DNA from: Candidatus Cryptobacteroides avicola
GTDB lineage: Bacteria; Bacteroidota; Bacteroidia; Bacteroidales; UBA932
NCBI GenBank assembly: GCA_017695115.1
Contig: JADILV010000021.1
Span: 1-64,000 of the forward strand
Reading direction: 5' to 3'
DNA length: 64,000 bases
The position numbers and the translations under genes were made by a program. Below, in pieces: positions 54,305 through 63,700 of the stretch. Within the stretch, counting starts at the first letter, position 1. Every line of letters begins with the position of its first letter. A model generated the notes under the pieces. The model was not told the origin of the DNA. It did no database searches and worked only from the letters and a program-made list of their open reading frames with translations.

Positions 54305-54321
54305 GGGGACTTGCCGTCCCC
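54305..54321 (-). promoter_or_regulatory. Leader hairpin of the rimP-nusA-infB operon
   Basis: GGGGAC with GTCCCC forms a 6-base-pair stem with a 5-base loop, 27 bases before the rimP ATG and just after the expected transcription start. It could support the known self-control of this operon, but that is inference. Confidence 0.45.
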
Positions 54322-54339
54322 TGAACCTAACTCACGCTG

Positions 54340-54372
54340 CAAAGGTATATAAAAATTTTCAAAGAGTTTCAA
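54340..54372 (-). promoter_or_regulatory. Promoter of the rimP-nusA-infB operon
   Basis: On the minus strand TTG (54370-54372), a 22-base spacer and TACCTTTG (54340-54347) fit the Bacteroidota promoter. It stands back to back with the lpxD promoter. Confidence 0.65.
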
Positions 54373-54397
54373 AAAGAGATAAAAATACGTACATTTG
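54367..54397 (+). promoter_or_regulatory. Promoter of lpxD
   Basis: TTT (54367-54369), a 20-base spacer and TACATTTG (54390-54397) fit the consensus except for the last base of the -33 box. It lies 43 bases before the lpxD ATG and overlaps the rimP promoter region. Confidence 0.6.
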
Positions 54398-54440
54398 CAC
54401 GTTTAAACGAAATTTTTGACGGTAAATCTTCAATAATCCT

Positions 54441-55430
54441 ATGGAATTCAAGGCAAAAGAGATAGCGGAAATCTTGAAGGGCACTGTGGACGGGAATCCT
54501 GAAGCGACGGTTTCCACTTTTGCGAGGATAGAGAACGGAAAGCCGGGAAGCATCTGTTTTTTCGCAAATCCAAAGTACGAGCATTATGTCTATCAGTGTA
54601 AGGCTGATATCATTATAGTCAACAGCACTTTCGTACCCCAGCAGCCGGTCAGCGCTACATTGATCAGGGTAGAGAACGCATACGCGTCCGTGGCCGAACT
54701 TCTGGATTATGTTACGGCAAAGAAACGCTCATATAAAAGGCACAGGGGCCGTCATGTAAGGACATTCTTCTCTTCGAAGATAGGAAAGAAAGTCTATATC
54801 GGAGACTGCAGCTATGTCGGCAGGCATGCGGAAGTCGGCGACTATACAAAAATCTACGAACAGGTATATATAGGTGAAGGCACCAGGGTGGGAAAACACT
54901 GCATCATCTATCCTGGAGTCAAGATCTACCCCGGCATGGTGATAGGTGACAATGTCATCATCCATTCCAATGCCGTGATAGGCGCCGACGGGTTCGGTTT
55001 CGCTCCTCTTCCCGACGGGTCATACAAGAAAATCGAGCATACAGGCAATGTCATAATAGAGGATGATGTCGAAATAGGGGCCAATACCACTATAGACAAG
55101 TCCCAGATGGGCTCTACCGTCATATCCAAAGGTGTCAAGATCGACAATCTGTGCCAGGTGGCGCATAATGTCGAAATCGGGGAAAACACTGTAATGGCGG
55201 CGCAGACCGGAATCGCCGGTTCTACCAAAATAGGCAGGCACTGTGTCATGGGCGGCCAGGTGGGGATTGCCGGACACATAACGATTGCCGACAACACTTC
55301 TTTCGGCGCACAGTCCGGCGTACTTGGCAGCGTCAAACAGGAAGGCCAGGCATTTCTGGGGACTCCTGCCATCCCTTACAGGGATTACCTGAAGTGCTAT
55401 GCCATATTCAAAAAGAACGGTAAACAATAG
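54441..55430 (+). CDS. lpxD: UDP-3-O-(3-hydroxyacyl)glucosamine N-acyltransferase LpxD
   Basis: Adds the N-linked hydroxyacyl chain in lipid A synthesis (third step). Product of 329 residues: an N-terminal uridine-binding domain ([28 protein letters not shown]), a left-handed beta-helix of hexapeptide repeats (about 112-300), and the catalytic His 242 in [10 protein letters not shown], with the pantetheine-side GADGFGFAP near 182. It heads the lpxD-lpxC-lpxA group, so three early lipid A genes lie together. Confidence 0.95.
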   Translation: MEFKAKEIAEILKGTVDGNPEATVSTFARIENGKPGSICFFANPKYEHYVYQCKADIIIVNSTFVPQQPVSATLIRVENAYASVAELLDYVTAKKRSYKRHRGRHVRTFFSSKIGKKVYIGDCSYVGRHAEVGDYTKIYEQVYIGEGTRVGKHCIIYPGVKIYPGMVIGDNVIIHSNAVIGADGFGFAPLPDGSYKKIEHTGNVIIEDDVEIGANTTIDKSQMGSTVISKGVKIDNLCQVAHNVEIGENTVMAAQTGIAGSTKIGRHCVMGGQVGIAGHITIADNTSFGAQSGVLGSVKQEGQAFLGTPAIPYRDYLKCYAIFKKNGKQ

Positions 55431-55437
55431 ATAATGA

Positions 55438-55467
55438 TTGGATAAGAGATTTTTTTACTTATCTTTG
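55438..55467 (+). promoter_or_regulatory. Promoter of lpxC
   Basis: TTG (55438-55440), a 19-base spacer and TATCTTTG (55460-55467) make a canonical Bacteroidota promoter in the 54-base gap between lpxD and lpxC. lpxC-lpxA can therefore be transcribed separately from lpxD, with a leader of only about 10 bases. Confidence 0.7.
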
Positions 55468-55484
55468 CGGACTTTATTACACAA

Positions 55485-56408
55485 ATGAAAATGCAGCTGA
55501 AACAACAGACAGTCGGGAAAAGCCACAGTTTTGAAGGGAAAGGCCTGCATACCGGCAGAATATCGAGAATCACTGTCAATCCCGCTCCTGTCGACTATGG
55601 AATCCGGTTCAGACGTACTGATATGGGAGAAGATGCGGTTATAGAAGCTGTCGCAGAAAATGTATCGAGTACGGCCCGGAGCACTACTATTTCAAAGAAC
55701 GATATCACTGTCATGACCATTGAGCATCTCATGTCCGCTCTTACAGGCATGGGTGTCGACAATGCTCTCATCGATATAGACAATGTAGAGGTCCCTATTC
55801 TGGACGGCAGTGCAAAGCCTTATATAGACGCCATCTGGCATGAGGGCAGGGGAGTAGTGGAGCAGGACGCCCCGAGAAAATATCTCGAACTGGCTTCTCC
55901 AGTAGAAATAAAGAACGAGGAGACCGGAGCCTACGTAAGGATAGAGCCTGCCGATGTCCCGTCATACGATCTGACAATAGATTTCAATTCGAAAGTTCTC
56001 GGAGTGCAGTCCGCACATTGGGATCCGTCCGTGTCTTATACGGAAGAGATCGGCGTCTGCAGGACTTTCGTCTTTTTTCATGAAATAGAGTACCTTTTCA
56101 AGAACAATCTTATAAAAGGCGGCGATGTGGACAATGCCATTGTCATAGTCGAGCATCCTGTTACAGACGGGCAGCTCGGGCACATGTCCCGGCTTTTCAA
56201 TGTTCCGGCCCTCGGAGTCCAGTCCGACGGGTATCTGGACAATATCCATCTGAGATTCCCTAACGAATGCGCCCGTCACAAGCTGCTTGACCTTGTCGGT
56301 GACCTGAGACTCTCGGGCGGCTATCTGAAAGCGAAAGTTACGGCATTCAAGGCCGGACATACAATCAATACCAAGGCAGCTGCAGCTGTCAGAAATTCAT
56401 TGAAATAA
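55485..56408 (+). CDS. lpxC: UDP-3-O-acyl-N-acetylglucosamine deacetylase LpxC, stand-alone form
   Basis: Zinc deacetylase for the committed step of lipid A synthesis. The 307-residue protein has all active-site residues: Glu 80-His 81 in TIEHLMSAL, His 265 and Asp 269 in ARHKLLDLVGDL, and His 292 in KAGHTIN. In most Bacteroidota LpxC is fused to the FabZ dehydratase (about 460 residues). Here the frame stops after AAAVRNSLK, and lpxA starts 12 bases later, so no FabZ part remains. It is a complete single-domain enzyme, not a frameshift. Confidence 0.95.
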   Translation: MKMQLKQQTVGKSHSFEGKGLHTGRISRITVNPAPVDYGIRFRRTDMGEDAVIEAVAENVSSTARSTTISKNDITVMTIEHLMSALTGMGVDNALIDIDNVEVPILDGSAKPYIDAIWHEGRGVVEQDAPRKYLELASPVEIKNEETGAYVRIEPADVPSYDLTIDFNSKVLGVQSAHWDPSVSYTEEIGVCRTFVFFHEIEYLFKNNLIKGGDVDNAIVIVEHPVTDGQLGHMSRLFNVPALGVQSDGYLDNIHLRFPNECARHKLLDLVGDLRLSGGYLKAKVTAFKAGHTINTKAAAAVRNSLK

Positions 56409-56420
56409 AATCAATCGGTA

Positions 56421-57233
56421 ATGAATAAGATACATCCATTAGCAACTGTGCATCCGAACGCAAAGATCGGGGACAATGTGGAAATCGGCCCATACGCTTA
56501 TGTGGACGAGTTTGTCGAAATAGGTGACGGCTGCCATATTCTTCCGCATGCCACCATCTTCAATTATGTGAAGATAGGCAAGAACTGCAGCATATTCCCC
56601 GGAGCTGTCGTAGGTGCCATCCCGCAGGATCTCAAATTTGACGGCGAGGTGACTTATGTGGAAATAGGTGACAACGTCAATATCCGTGAATGTGCGACCA
56701 TCAACCGCGGTACCAAGGCGAGCGGCAAGGGAGTGACCAGAGTGGGAAGCAATACCCTCATCATGTCGTACGTGCATGTAGCCCATGACTGCAGCATCGG
56801 CGAGCATTGTATTCTTGTCAGCTATACCGGTATTGCCGGAGAGACGAATGTCGATGACTGGGCCATCCTCGGCGGAGGCACGCTTTCGCATCAGTTCTCC
56901 AAGATCGGAAAGCATGCGATGGTCGGCGGCGGTTCCAAGGTCAACAAGGATGTGCCTCCGTATATCCTTTGCGGCAGGGATCCGCTTTCATACGCGGGAA
57001 TCAATATCGTAGGCCTCCGCAGAAGGGGATTCTCTTCAGACCAGATCCGCAACATCAAGGACATGTACGATATCATATACAATGCCGGCTTCAATGTGAG
57101 CGATGCCTGTGCCAAGATAGAGTCAGGTTTCCCTCAGAGTGAGGAACGCGATACTATCCTCGATTTCATCAGAAGTTCAAAGAGAGGTATCGTGAAAGGC
57201 ATGTCTTCCAACGCGAAAGGAGAGCTGGAATAG
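56421..57233 (+). CDS. lpxA: UDP-GlcNAc acyltransferase LpxA
   Basis: First enzyme of lipid A synthesis, transferring a 3-hydroxyacyl chain from ACP to UDP-GlcNAc. The 270 residues form a left-handed beta-helix of hexapeptide repeats with the catalytic His 122 in HVAHDCSIG and the family's GGGTLSHQ and LCGRDPLSYAGIN segments, then a helical C-terminal domain (about 193-270). It is 12 bases behind lpxC; the WbqC-family gene overlaps its stop codon by one base. Confidence 0.96.
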   Translation: MNKIHPLATVHPNAKIGDNVEIGPYAYVDEFVEIGDGCHILPHATIFNYVKIGKNCSIFPGAVVGAIPQDLKFDGEVTYVEIGDNVNIRECATINRGTKASGKGVTRVGSNTLIMSYVHVAHDCSIGEHCILVSYTGIAGETNVDDWAILGGGTLSHQFSKIGKHAMVGGGSKVNKDVPPYILCGRDPLSYAGINIVGLRRRGFSSDQIRNIKDMYDIIYNAGFNVSDACAKIESGFPQSEERDTILDFIRSSKRGIVKGMSSNAKGELE

Positions 57234-57907
57234 TGTCTGTGCTTCTCAGTACGGCGTATTTCCCGCCAGTGCAATATTTCGCCGCCATGGCGAAGGAATT
57301 TACCCTGTCTCCGGACAGGGTAATTCCGTCTATAGTGTATATCGAAGCCTGTGAGAACTATCAGAAGCAGTCTTACAGGAACCGCTGCGTAATCTATTCG
57401 CAGTCTGGCCCCGAAGCCCTGTCATTTCCTGTAGTGCATGAGAACGGAACGCATAAGATCCCGATAGCCGATATAAAAATCGACTACGGAAAGGACTGGG
57501 TCACAAGACATCAGAGGGCGATCGCGTCCGCCTATGGGACATCTGCTTTTTTCGAGTATTACAAGGATGACCTTTTCGCTTTGCTTGACAGGAGGCCGGA
57601 GCGTCTGTTTGATCTGAACCTTTCCATAATCAGGTTCTTTATAGAGAAGACCGGTCTTTCCGTAGATCTGCGTGTGACTGACCGGTTCATTCTTCCTCAG
57701 GAGGCGGAAGCCGTCTATGGAACGGACCTGCGTGAGGTCATCCATCCGAAACGTCCGGACGGCATCATGGGCAGTCTGGGACTGGAAAAGCCGTATTTCC
57801 AGGTATTTTCCGGAAGATACGGCTTTGTTCGGAATCTTTCCATAATGGATCTTCTCTTCAACGAAGGTCCGGATTCTATCAGTTTTCTTAAAAACGGAAT
57901 CCTATAG
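57233..57907 (+). CDS. WbqC family protein
   Basis: Protein of 224 residues, start GTG overlapping the lpxA stop (TAGTG). It has the WbqC-like beginning LLSTAYFPPVQYFAAM and the segments YQKQSYRNRCVIYSQSG and KDWVTRHQRAIASAYGTSAFFEYY. WbqC-like proteins occur in surface polysaccharide and lipid A-related clusters; their activity is not known. The C-terminal part has SLGLEKPYFQVF. The last 20 bases overlap the 3' end of the FadL-like gene on the other strand. Confidence 0.83.
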   Translation: MSVLLSTAYFPPVQYFAAMAKEFTLSPDRVIPSIVYIEACENYQKQSYRNRCVIYSQSGPEALSFPVVHENGTHKIPIADIKIDYGKDWVTRHQRAIASAYGTSAFFEYYKDDLFALLDRRPERLFDLNLSIIRFFIEKTGLSVDLRVTDRFILPQEAEAVYGTDLREVIHPKRPDGIMGSLGLEKPYFQVFSGRYGFVRNLSIMDLLFNEGPDSISFLKNGIL

Positions 57908-59528
57908 TCAGCATTACGTCATACATCCATTTCCTGTTCAGGATTTCCGGTGACGGGAAGTAATCCTCGCCGAGGATATAGTCCGAATACGGATATATGT
58001 ATTCATCCGCGTATTTAGTGGCTCTGAAAGCGAGATCGGCGAAGAATGATCCGCTTGAACTGAAGCCGAGACCTGCAGAAAAACTGTTCCTGTTCGCTTT
58101 TACCGGTTGTCTGACATCGTTTTCATAATATCTTTCCGGAGAAGTGGTGAGGGTATATCCTGCACGGATGGCGAATGCGGCGGCAGGTTTGATTTCAAGA
58201 CCGGCCCTGAACATGTGCGATGCTCCCATATATTCCCGGATGTCGGCATTCACTCCGTCGTCATAGTAGCTGTTGTCATTGGTTTCCGTCTCCTTCAGAC
58301 GCATCCCGCTGTAGTCGCACATTTCATAGTCTGCGCTTATCAGACCGAAATTTCCGAAAGTGTAGGCCAGACCTACATTGAACCTGAACGGGGAAATGAC
58401 CCTGTAACGGTACTGTCCTTCAGGACTGTCGGAACTTGCATTGTACTGGCTGTCAGTGTAGTATGAAGCCGCTGAATAAGACCAGAATTCCTTGATGACA
58501 GTCGAAGTCGGGGTCTGTATGGCACCGCCTATCCTGAGTCCTGCAAAAGGTCTTGCTATGAATCCGAACTTCCCGTAGACACCGACTCCCGATGCGTTGT
58601 ATCTGTAGCTGAAATTCATGTCGGTGAAATTCGTAACGGACTCGGTATTGTCTTCATTCAGATATGTGATCTGGAACAAAGAAGGATCCTGGGCGATTTC
58701 CGTTATCCAGTCCCTGTAGGCATAGTTGAGGGAGGTGATGCCGAGGTTTACTCCGAAATAGAACCTGTCCGAGAAGTTCAGGCCGAGGTTTATGAGGTAG
58801 TCATATTTGGAGCCGCTCTGCTGTCTGCCGTAATTCTGGTCCAGGGTTCCGGCCTGCCGGATGATATAATTGTTGTCTTTGTCTATATAGTAGTTTTCGC
58901 TGGTGCCTATATATTCGCTGTCGGACGGTCCGTAAAGGCTTATCAGTCCTGCTTCCCATCCTGCAATCGATTCCCACGGGGCGTTGGAGCTGTTGTAAGC
59001 ATCGGACATTGTCAGTTCCCCGACATCCCATCCTGAAGTATTGTAAGCCAGGGCGCCCATGAAAGAAGTATTGGCATTTGTGCCTCTGGCTATCATATTG
59101 TCATTGAAATATCCTGTCCCGTTGACCATGAATCCCACGCTTATGCCTGTAACTCCTGATGTACGGTGGGTGTCATAGTTGAGGGTGAAGCCTATATTCG
59201 GGAGGGTGAATCTGGTAGAGGAGTTTTTCATACGGCGTTCAAATCCGTTGGCCTCCCCGTTCCATTTTGTCCCTTGTGCGGTGCTGACCGCTATATTGAG
59301 TGACGGTGTGATCGTTATCTGGGAGTAGTTCGCTACTGCCGAGCCTGCCGGGTTTATGGAAATTCCTCCCAGGTCGCCGCCAAGAGCGGTGAATGCGTTT
59401 CCCATTGCCGTCGATCTTGCAGTGCCGTAGTATGTATTCTCACTGAAAGTAAGGGCGTCATACATTGTCTGGGCGCCTGCCGTTGATGTAATGCCGCATA
59501 CTGCCAGCAGGATTATCTTTTTTTTCAT
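57888..59528 (-). CDS. FadL/OmpP1-like outer-membrane porin
   Basis: Outer-membrane protein of 546 residues with signal peptide (IILLAVCGITSTAGAQ). It begins with the FadL/OmpP1/TodX hallmark TARSTAMGNAFTALGGDLGGISINPAG, the hatch region, followed by alternating beta strands and an aromatic end (DVMLTIGFRF). The family carries hydrophobic compounds such as fatty acids through the outer membrane; the ligand is not known here. Its 3' end overlaps the WbqC gene by 20 bases, both coding strands being read. Confidence 0.85.
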   Translation of the reverse strand: MKKKIILLAVCGITSTAGAQTMYDALTFSENTYYGTARSTAMGNAFTALGGDLGGISINPAGSAVANYSQITITPSLNIAVSTAQGTKWNGEANGFERRMKNSSTRFTLPNIGFTLNYDTHRTSGVTGISVGFMVNGTGYFNDNMIARGTNANTSFMGALAYNTSGWDVGELTMSDAYNSSNAPWESIAGWEAGLISLYGPSDSEYIGTSENYYIDKDNNYIIRQAGTLDQNYGRQQSGSKYDYLINLGLNFSDRFYFGVNLGITSLNYAYRDWITEIAQDPSLFQITYLNEDNTESVTNFTDMNFSYRYNASGVGVYGKFGFIARPFAGLRIGGAIQTPTSTVIKEFWSYSAASYYTDSQYNASSDSPEGQYRYRVISPFRFNVGLAYTFGNFGLISADYEMCDYSGMRLKETETNDNSYYDDGVNADIREYMGASHMFRAGLEIKPAAAFAIRAGYTLTTSPERYYENDVRQPVKANRNSFSAGLGFSSSGSFFADLAFRATKYADEYIYPYSDYILGEDYFPSPEILNRKWMYDVMLTIGFRF

Positions 59529-59570
59529 ATTGACTTTTCTTTTGTTTGTGTTAATATTCCGTAACAGGGG

Positions 59571-60902
59571 TTATCTGCGTCTGACGGAAGAAGATCCTCC
59601 TCCTGAACTTCTGCTGCCACCGGAGAAGCCTGAACTTCTGCTGCCCGAGAACGAACTGCTCCGGCTGACGGATGACTGGCGGCTTACCGATGAACTCCTG
59701 TTGAAACTTGATGAAGAACCGTTCCTGTTGAATGCCGGACCGGAACCCGATGCGGAGTTTCTGAAAGAAGAACTCCTGTTGTTGTAATATGTCGAAGCGG
59801 GATCATTGCCGAAAGAGGATGTGCTTCTTGTAAAGGAGTTGGCGGGCCTGCGCCAGCTTGACTGTCCGGATGTGACGGAACTCCTTGTTCCAGATGACCC
59901 CGAACCTCTGTAAGACTGGACTGACCTTCTTGCCCCTGTTGCAGGAAGATAAGACGATGAGCCCGAGCCGCTGCCTGCAGAAGGCCTGGATGTGAGGCGG
60001 TCCGTAGATACGATGCCTGTCCTGTTCCCGGCGGCTGTTCTCCTGACGGCAGAGGATGTGCTGGTGAATGAAGACCCTCTTGTCCCGGCAGCGGTGCCGA
60101 TGCTTCCTGATGCCCTTCTGGCCGATGAAGAGCTTGTGCCGATTCCCCTGCGGTTCACAGGTGTGCGGACCGTGCCTTCTTTACGTACAGTCTGACTGTA
60201 TGAGTGTCTCGGGTTTGAGGCCGAGGCTGGGCTTCGCATGCCTGTCGAACCCCTGTGCCCGAAATATACGTCGCGTCCGTGCCCTCCATGTACGTGGCCC
60301 GGACCGTGCCATCCGAGTCCCGGTCCCCAGCCTCCGTACCATCCGCAATAGTGAGGATACCACGGTCTGTAGGCCGGTCCCCAGAACCACGGGTCATAGA
60401 ACCACGGATCAAAAGCGAATCCGAAGCCCCAGTACCATGGATCATAGAAACTCCAGCCACCCCAATACCACGGGTCATAATAGCCCCAGTATCTTCCGTA
60501 ATACCAAGGGTCCCAGTACATGCTTCTGAATGTTACCGGCCGGTAGTATGTCCATGGATAGAGGCTGTAATAGGTCTGGTCGAACGGATCGTCCGTGATG
60601 GTGACCGATGTGCCGGCAGTAGAGAAATTTATGATTGCCGATTTGTTTTCAGGGATATAGAGAGTGTCTGTCCTGTGTCCTTCCCCGGATTCCGAACTGA
60701 GGTAGATTTCTGACTCGCGGGTCTTTTTGACAAGTTCGTCAGTTTCGGCTTTTGCTGCCAGTATTTTCTGGTGATCTTCGACACGGGGACTGCTGTACAG
60801 CCCGTCAGAGAATCTCTGTTCTGATGAAGACGTGAACGACATCGTGCCGCATGATGTCAGTGCGAAGGCAGCTGCTGTCAAAATTCCAATTTCCTTTTTC
60901 AT
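59571..60902 (-). CDS. W/Y-rich lipoprotein with Ser/Arg/Gly-rich tail
   Basis: Lipoprotein of 443 residues, lipobox ALTSC (Cys 18). Residues about 35-125 form a small domain (SSPRVEDHQKILAAKAETDE, KSAIINFSTAGTSVTITDDP). Residues 125-205 are a run of aromatic repeats built on WDPWYYGRY, YDPWYWG and FDPWFYDPWFWG, then a Gly/His section with HVHGGHGRD. The last 220 residues are low-complexity, rich in S, R, G, T and N. I know of no function; such proteins occur in Bacteroidota envelopes. It is divergent from proS and 42 bases upstream of the FadL-like gene on the same strand. The G-rich tail could have confused gene finders. Confidence 0.72.
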   Translation of the reverse strand: MKKEIGILTAAAFALTSCGTMSFTSSSEQRFSDGLYSSPRVEDHQKILAAKAETDELVKKTRESEIYLSSESGEGHRTDTLYIPENKSAIINFSTAGTSVTITDDPFDQTYYSLYPWTYYRPVTFRSMYWDPWYYGRYWGYYDPWYWGGWSFYDPWYWGFGFAFDPWFYDPWFWGPAYRPWYPHYCGWYGGWGPGLGWHGPGHVHGGHGRDVYFGHRGSTGMRSPASASNPRHSYSQTVRKEGTVRTPVNRRGIGTSSSSARRASGSIGTAAGTRGSSFTSTSSAVRRTAAGNRTGIVSTDRLTSRPSAGSGSGSSSYLPATGARRSVQSYRGSGSSGTRSSVTSGQSSWRRPANSFTRSTSSFGNDPASTYYNNRSSSFRNSASGSGPAFNRNGSSSSFNRSSSVSRQSSVSRSSSFSGSRSSGFSGGSRSSGGGSSSVRRR

Positions 60903-61059
60903 ACCCTATCTCCTTCGTGTTTTATATTTTTTTCGTACCTTCGTGGCGCGAACCGGAAGCATCAACTGCAATACTGGAGCCAAGATGCGTTTCCTGTTGA
61001 GTTTGATGCGTAAAGATTTGCAATGTTAAAAATAAATCAGTACAAAACAAAATAGCAAG

Positions 61060-62538
61060 ATGGCAAAAGAAGTGACAAGCAGGTCCGAGAACTATTCCCA
61101 GTGGTATGATGACCTTGTAGTGAAAGCAGATCTCGCTGAGCGTTCAGCAGTAAGGGGTTGTATGGTGATTAAGCCCTATGGATACGCAATCTGGGAGAAA
61201 ATGCAGCATATCCTTGACCGCAAATTCAAGGAAACAGGCCATGTCAATGCATATTTCCCGCTTTTCATACCTAAATCTTTCCTTAGCCGCGAAGCCGAGC
61301 ATGTCGAAGGTTTTGCAAAAGAATGTGCCGTGGTTACTCACCACAGGCTTATGGCAAATCCTGACGGCCCTGGAGTGGTAGTCGATCCGTCTGCAAGACT
61401 GGAGGAAGAACTGGTGGTCAGGCCTACTTCTGAAACCATTATATGGAATACATACAAGAACTGGATAAAATCCTGGAGAGACCTTCCTATCCTCTGCAAC
61501 CAGTGGGCAAATGTGGTCCGCTGGGAGATGCGTACAAGGCTGTTTCTCCGTACGGCCGAGTTCCTGTGGCAGGAAGGGCATACCGCCCATGCGACACGTC
61601 AGGAGGCTGAAGCCGAAGCAATGAAGATGGTGAACGTCTATGCGGATTTTGCAAGGAATACCATGGCCCTTCCTGTAGTCGTAGGGCACAAGAGTCCGAA
61701 CGAGAGGTTCGCAGGTGCCCTCGATACACTGACAATCGAGGCGATGATGCAGGACGGGAAGGCCCTGCAGGCAGGAACATCCCATTTCCTCGGGCAGAAT
61801 TTTGCCAAGGCTTTCGATGTGCTTTACCAGACAAAGGAAGGGACCCAGGAATATGTGTGGGCGACTTCATGGGGCGTTTCCACACGTCTGATGGGTGCTC
61901 TGATCATGGCTCACGGGGATGACAACGGTCTGGTTCTCCCTCCTGCTCTTGCTCCTATCCAGGTGGTCATGGTGCCTATCTATAAGAGCGATGCGGAGCG
62001 TACCGCCATCCTCGACAAGATGGAGCAGTTGAAAAAGGAGCTTGAAGCGCACGGACATACTGTGAAGATCGATGACAGGGATACTCTCCGTCCGGGATTC
62101 AAGTTTGCCGAGTGGGAGCTGAAAGGAGTGCCTGTAAGGATTGCTATAGGCCCGCGCGATCTGGAGAACGGCCAGGTAGAGCTCGCCAGAAGGGACACTC
62201 TGGAAAAATCCTCTGTACCTCAGGAGGGACTGGGGAGGAGAATCGAGGACCTGCTCGATGAAATACAGAAGAATATCTATTCCAAGGCATTGAAATTCAG
62301 GGATGACAATATAGTAAAAGTGGATACGTGGGATGAATTCAAGACCAGGATCGAGGACGGCGGCTTCCTGCTTTGCCACTGGGACGGGACTACCGAGACC
62401 GAGGAAAAGATCAAGGAAGAGACCAAGGCCACTATAAGGTGTATCCCTATAGATACTGCGGTGTGCGAAGAGGAAGGGAAGTGCATCTATTCAGGCAAGC
62501 CTTCGCACAGGAGAGTGCTTTTCGCCAGATCATATTAG
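61060..62538 (+). CDS. proS: Prolyl-tRNA synthetase, archaeal/eukaryote-like type
   Basis: Charges tRNA-Pro. Length 492 residues, the short ProS type without the editing insertion, as is normal in Bacteroidota. Class II motifs are seen: motif 1 region [17 protein letters not shown], motif 2 [31 protein letters not shown], motif 3 [21 protein letters not shown]. The C-terminal zinc-domain-like extension ends in [14 protein letters not shown], as in this type. Confidence 0.96.
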   Translation: MAKEVTSRSENYSQWYDDLVVKADLAERSAVRGCMVIKPYGYAIWEKMQHILDRKFKETGHVNAYFPLFIPKSFLSREAEHVEGFAKECAVVTHHRLMANPDGPGVVVDPSARLEEELVVRPTSETIIWNTYKNWIKSWRDLPILCNQWANVVRWEMRTRLFLRTAEFLWQEGHTAHATRQEAEAEAMKMVNVYADFARNTMALPVVVGHKSPNERFAGALDTLTIEAMMQDGKALQAGTSHFLGQNFAKAFDVLYQTKEGTQEYVWATSWGVSTRLMGALIMAHGDDNGLVLPPALAPIQVVMVPIYKSDAERTAILDKMEQLKKELEAHGHTVKIDDRDTLRPGFKFAEWELKGVPVRIAIGPRDLENGQVELARRDTLEKSSVPQEGLGRRIEDLLDEIQKNIYSKALKFRDDNIVKVDTWDEFKTRIEDGGFLLCHWDGTTETEEKIKEETKATIRCIPIDTAVCEEEGKCIYSGKPSHRRVLFARSY

Positions 62539-62576
62539 CGGACATTCACGTTACTGTTTAACTTAATTCATTGCTT

Positions 62577-63692
62577 ATGAGAACATTCTGTTTGCCGGTC
62601 CTTATCCTGTCCTTTCTTTCTGCAGTTCCGATGGAAGCTCAGGACAGCCTGCTTACCGAGTCGCAGAAAGCTGCTGCCGATGCGGCTATAGCCTTGCAGG
62701 CGACTCCGCAGCCTGTTGAGGTGCAGAAGGTCAGGTACTGGACAAACTCCCTTCAGACCAAGCTGGATTTCGGACAGACTTCACTTACAAACTGGTCTGC
62801 CGGAGGCAACAACACCGTGTCTTTAAAGACTTTCATTGACGGAAGTGCAAATTACAGCAAGGACAAGATGTTCTGGAACAACCGTCTCCAGCTTGATTAC
62901 GGGTTCCTGTATTCGGCGGACAAGCCGATTCTGCAGAAAAGCGACGACAGAATCTATCTGGAAAGCAAGTGGGGGCTTCAGGCCACGGGCAAACTGTACT
63001 ATTCGGCTGATTTCAGTTTCAGGTCACAGTTCACGAACACTTATGAGTATCCTACTCCGTCAACCAAGGCTGACGGGACAGCGTTAGGAGAAGGGGAGGA
63101 GTACAAGGCGCAAGACTGGAAGGCTGCGCGGGTCCTCAAATCCGGATTCCTTTCCCCTGCTACTACCACTCTGGGTCTCGGTCTTGACTACAAGCCGTTG
63201 AGCTGGCTGTCGGTGAACCTTGCTCCGCTTACGGGCAGCATCGTAATTGTCGACAACCCCGAACTCAGGTCTGCCAACGGACAGCCGTTCAGGAAACAAT
63301 ACAAGGACATGGCTGACGCGGATCTTCCGAGAGATGAAGCGGGGCTCATACTCGGAAGCTGTTATAAACCTGTAAAATTCCAGTTCGGTGCACAGCTGAA
63401 GGTGGATTTCAAGTTCAATGTCAACGACAACTTCGCATTTTCATCCCAGGTAGTGCTGTTCTCCGACTATCTGGACGATCCGCAGAACATGCGTGTGAAC
63501 TGGGATGCAAGGATTGACTGGAAACTGGCGAAATTCTTCTCGTTCACGATTATTACAAACATGATTTATGACGACAATGTCTTGATTGTGAATGAGAAAG
63601 ATTTGGACAGATATCCTAACGGCAAGCAGAGGGTACAGTTCAAGGAGTCGCTTTCATTCGGTTTTGTATATACTTTTGCGACGAAATCATAG
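62577..63692 (+). CDS. DUF3078-like outer-membrane beta-barrel protein
   Basis: Exported protein of 371 residues with signal peptide (LPVLILSFLSAVPMEAQ) and the DUF3078 pattern: VRYWTNSLQTKLDFGQTSLTNWSAGGNNTVSL, alternating beta strands and an aromatic, barrel-like end (ESLSFGFVYTF). A TTG at 62571 opens the frame two codons earlier; ATG 62577 is preferred. Role unknown. It follows proS by 38 bases. Confidence 0.8.
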   Translation: MRTFCLPVLILSFLSAVPMEAQDSLLTESQKAAADAAIALQATPQPVEVQKVRYWTNSLQTKLDFGQTSLTNWSAGGNNTVSLKTFIDGSANYSKDKMFWNNRLQLDYGFLYSADKPILQKSDDRIYLESKWGLQATGKLYYSADFSFRSQFTNTYEYPTPSTKADGTALGEGEEYKAQDWKAARVLKSGFLSPATTTLGLGLDYKPLSWLSVNLAPLTGSIVIVDNPELRSANGQPFRKQYKDMADADLPRDEAGLILGSCYKPVKFQFGAQLKVDFKFNVNDNFAFSSQVVLFSDYLDDPQNMRVNWDARIDWKLAKFFSFTIITNMIYDDNVLIVNEKDLDRYPNGKQRVQFKESLSFGFVYTFATKS

Positions 63693-63700
63693 ATGCGGAT

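Noticed and set aside
55485..56420. LpxC as a truncated LpxC-FabZ fusion caused by frameshift
   Set aside because: The LpxC part ends normally and lpxA begins 12 bases later; no FabZ remnant exists in any frame.
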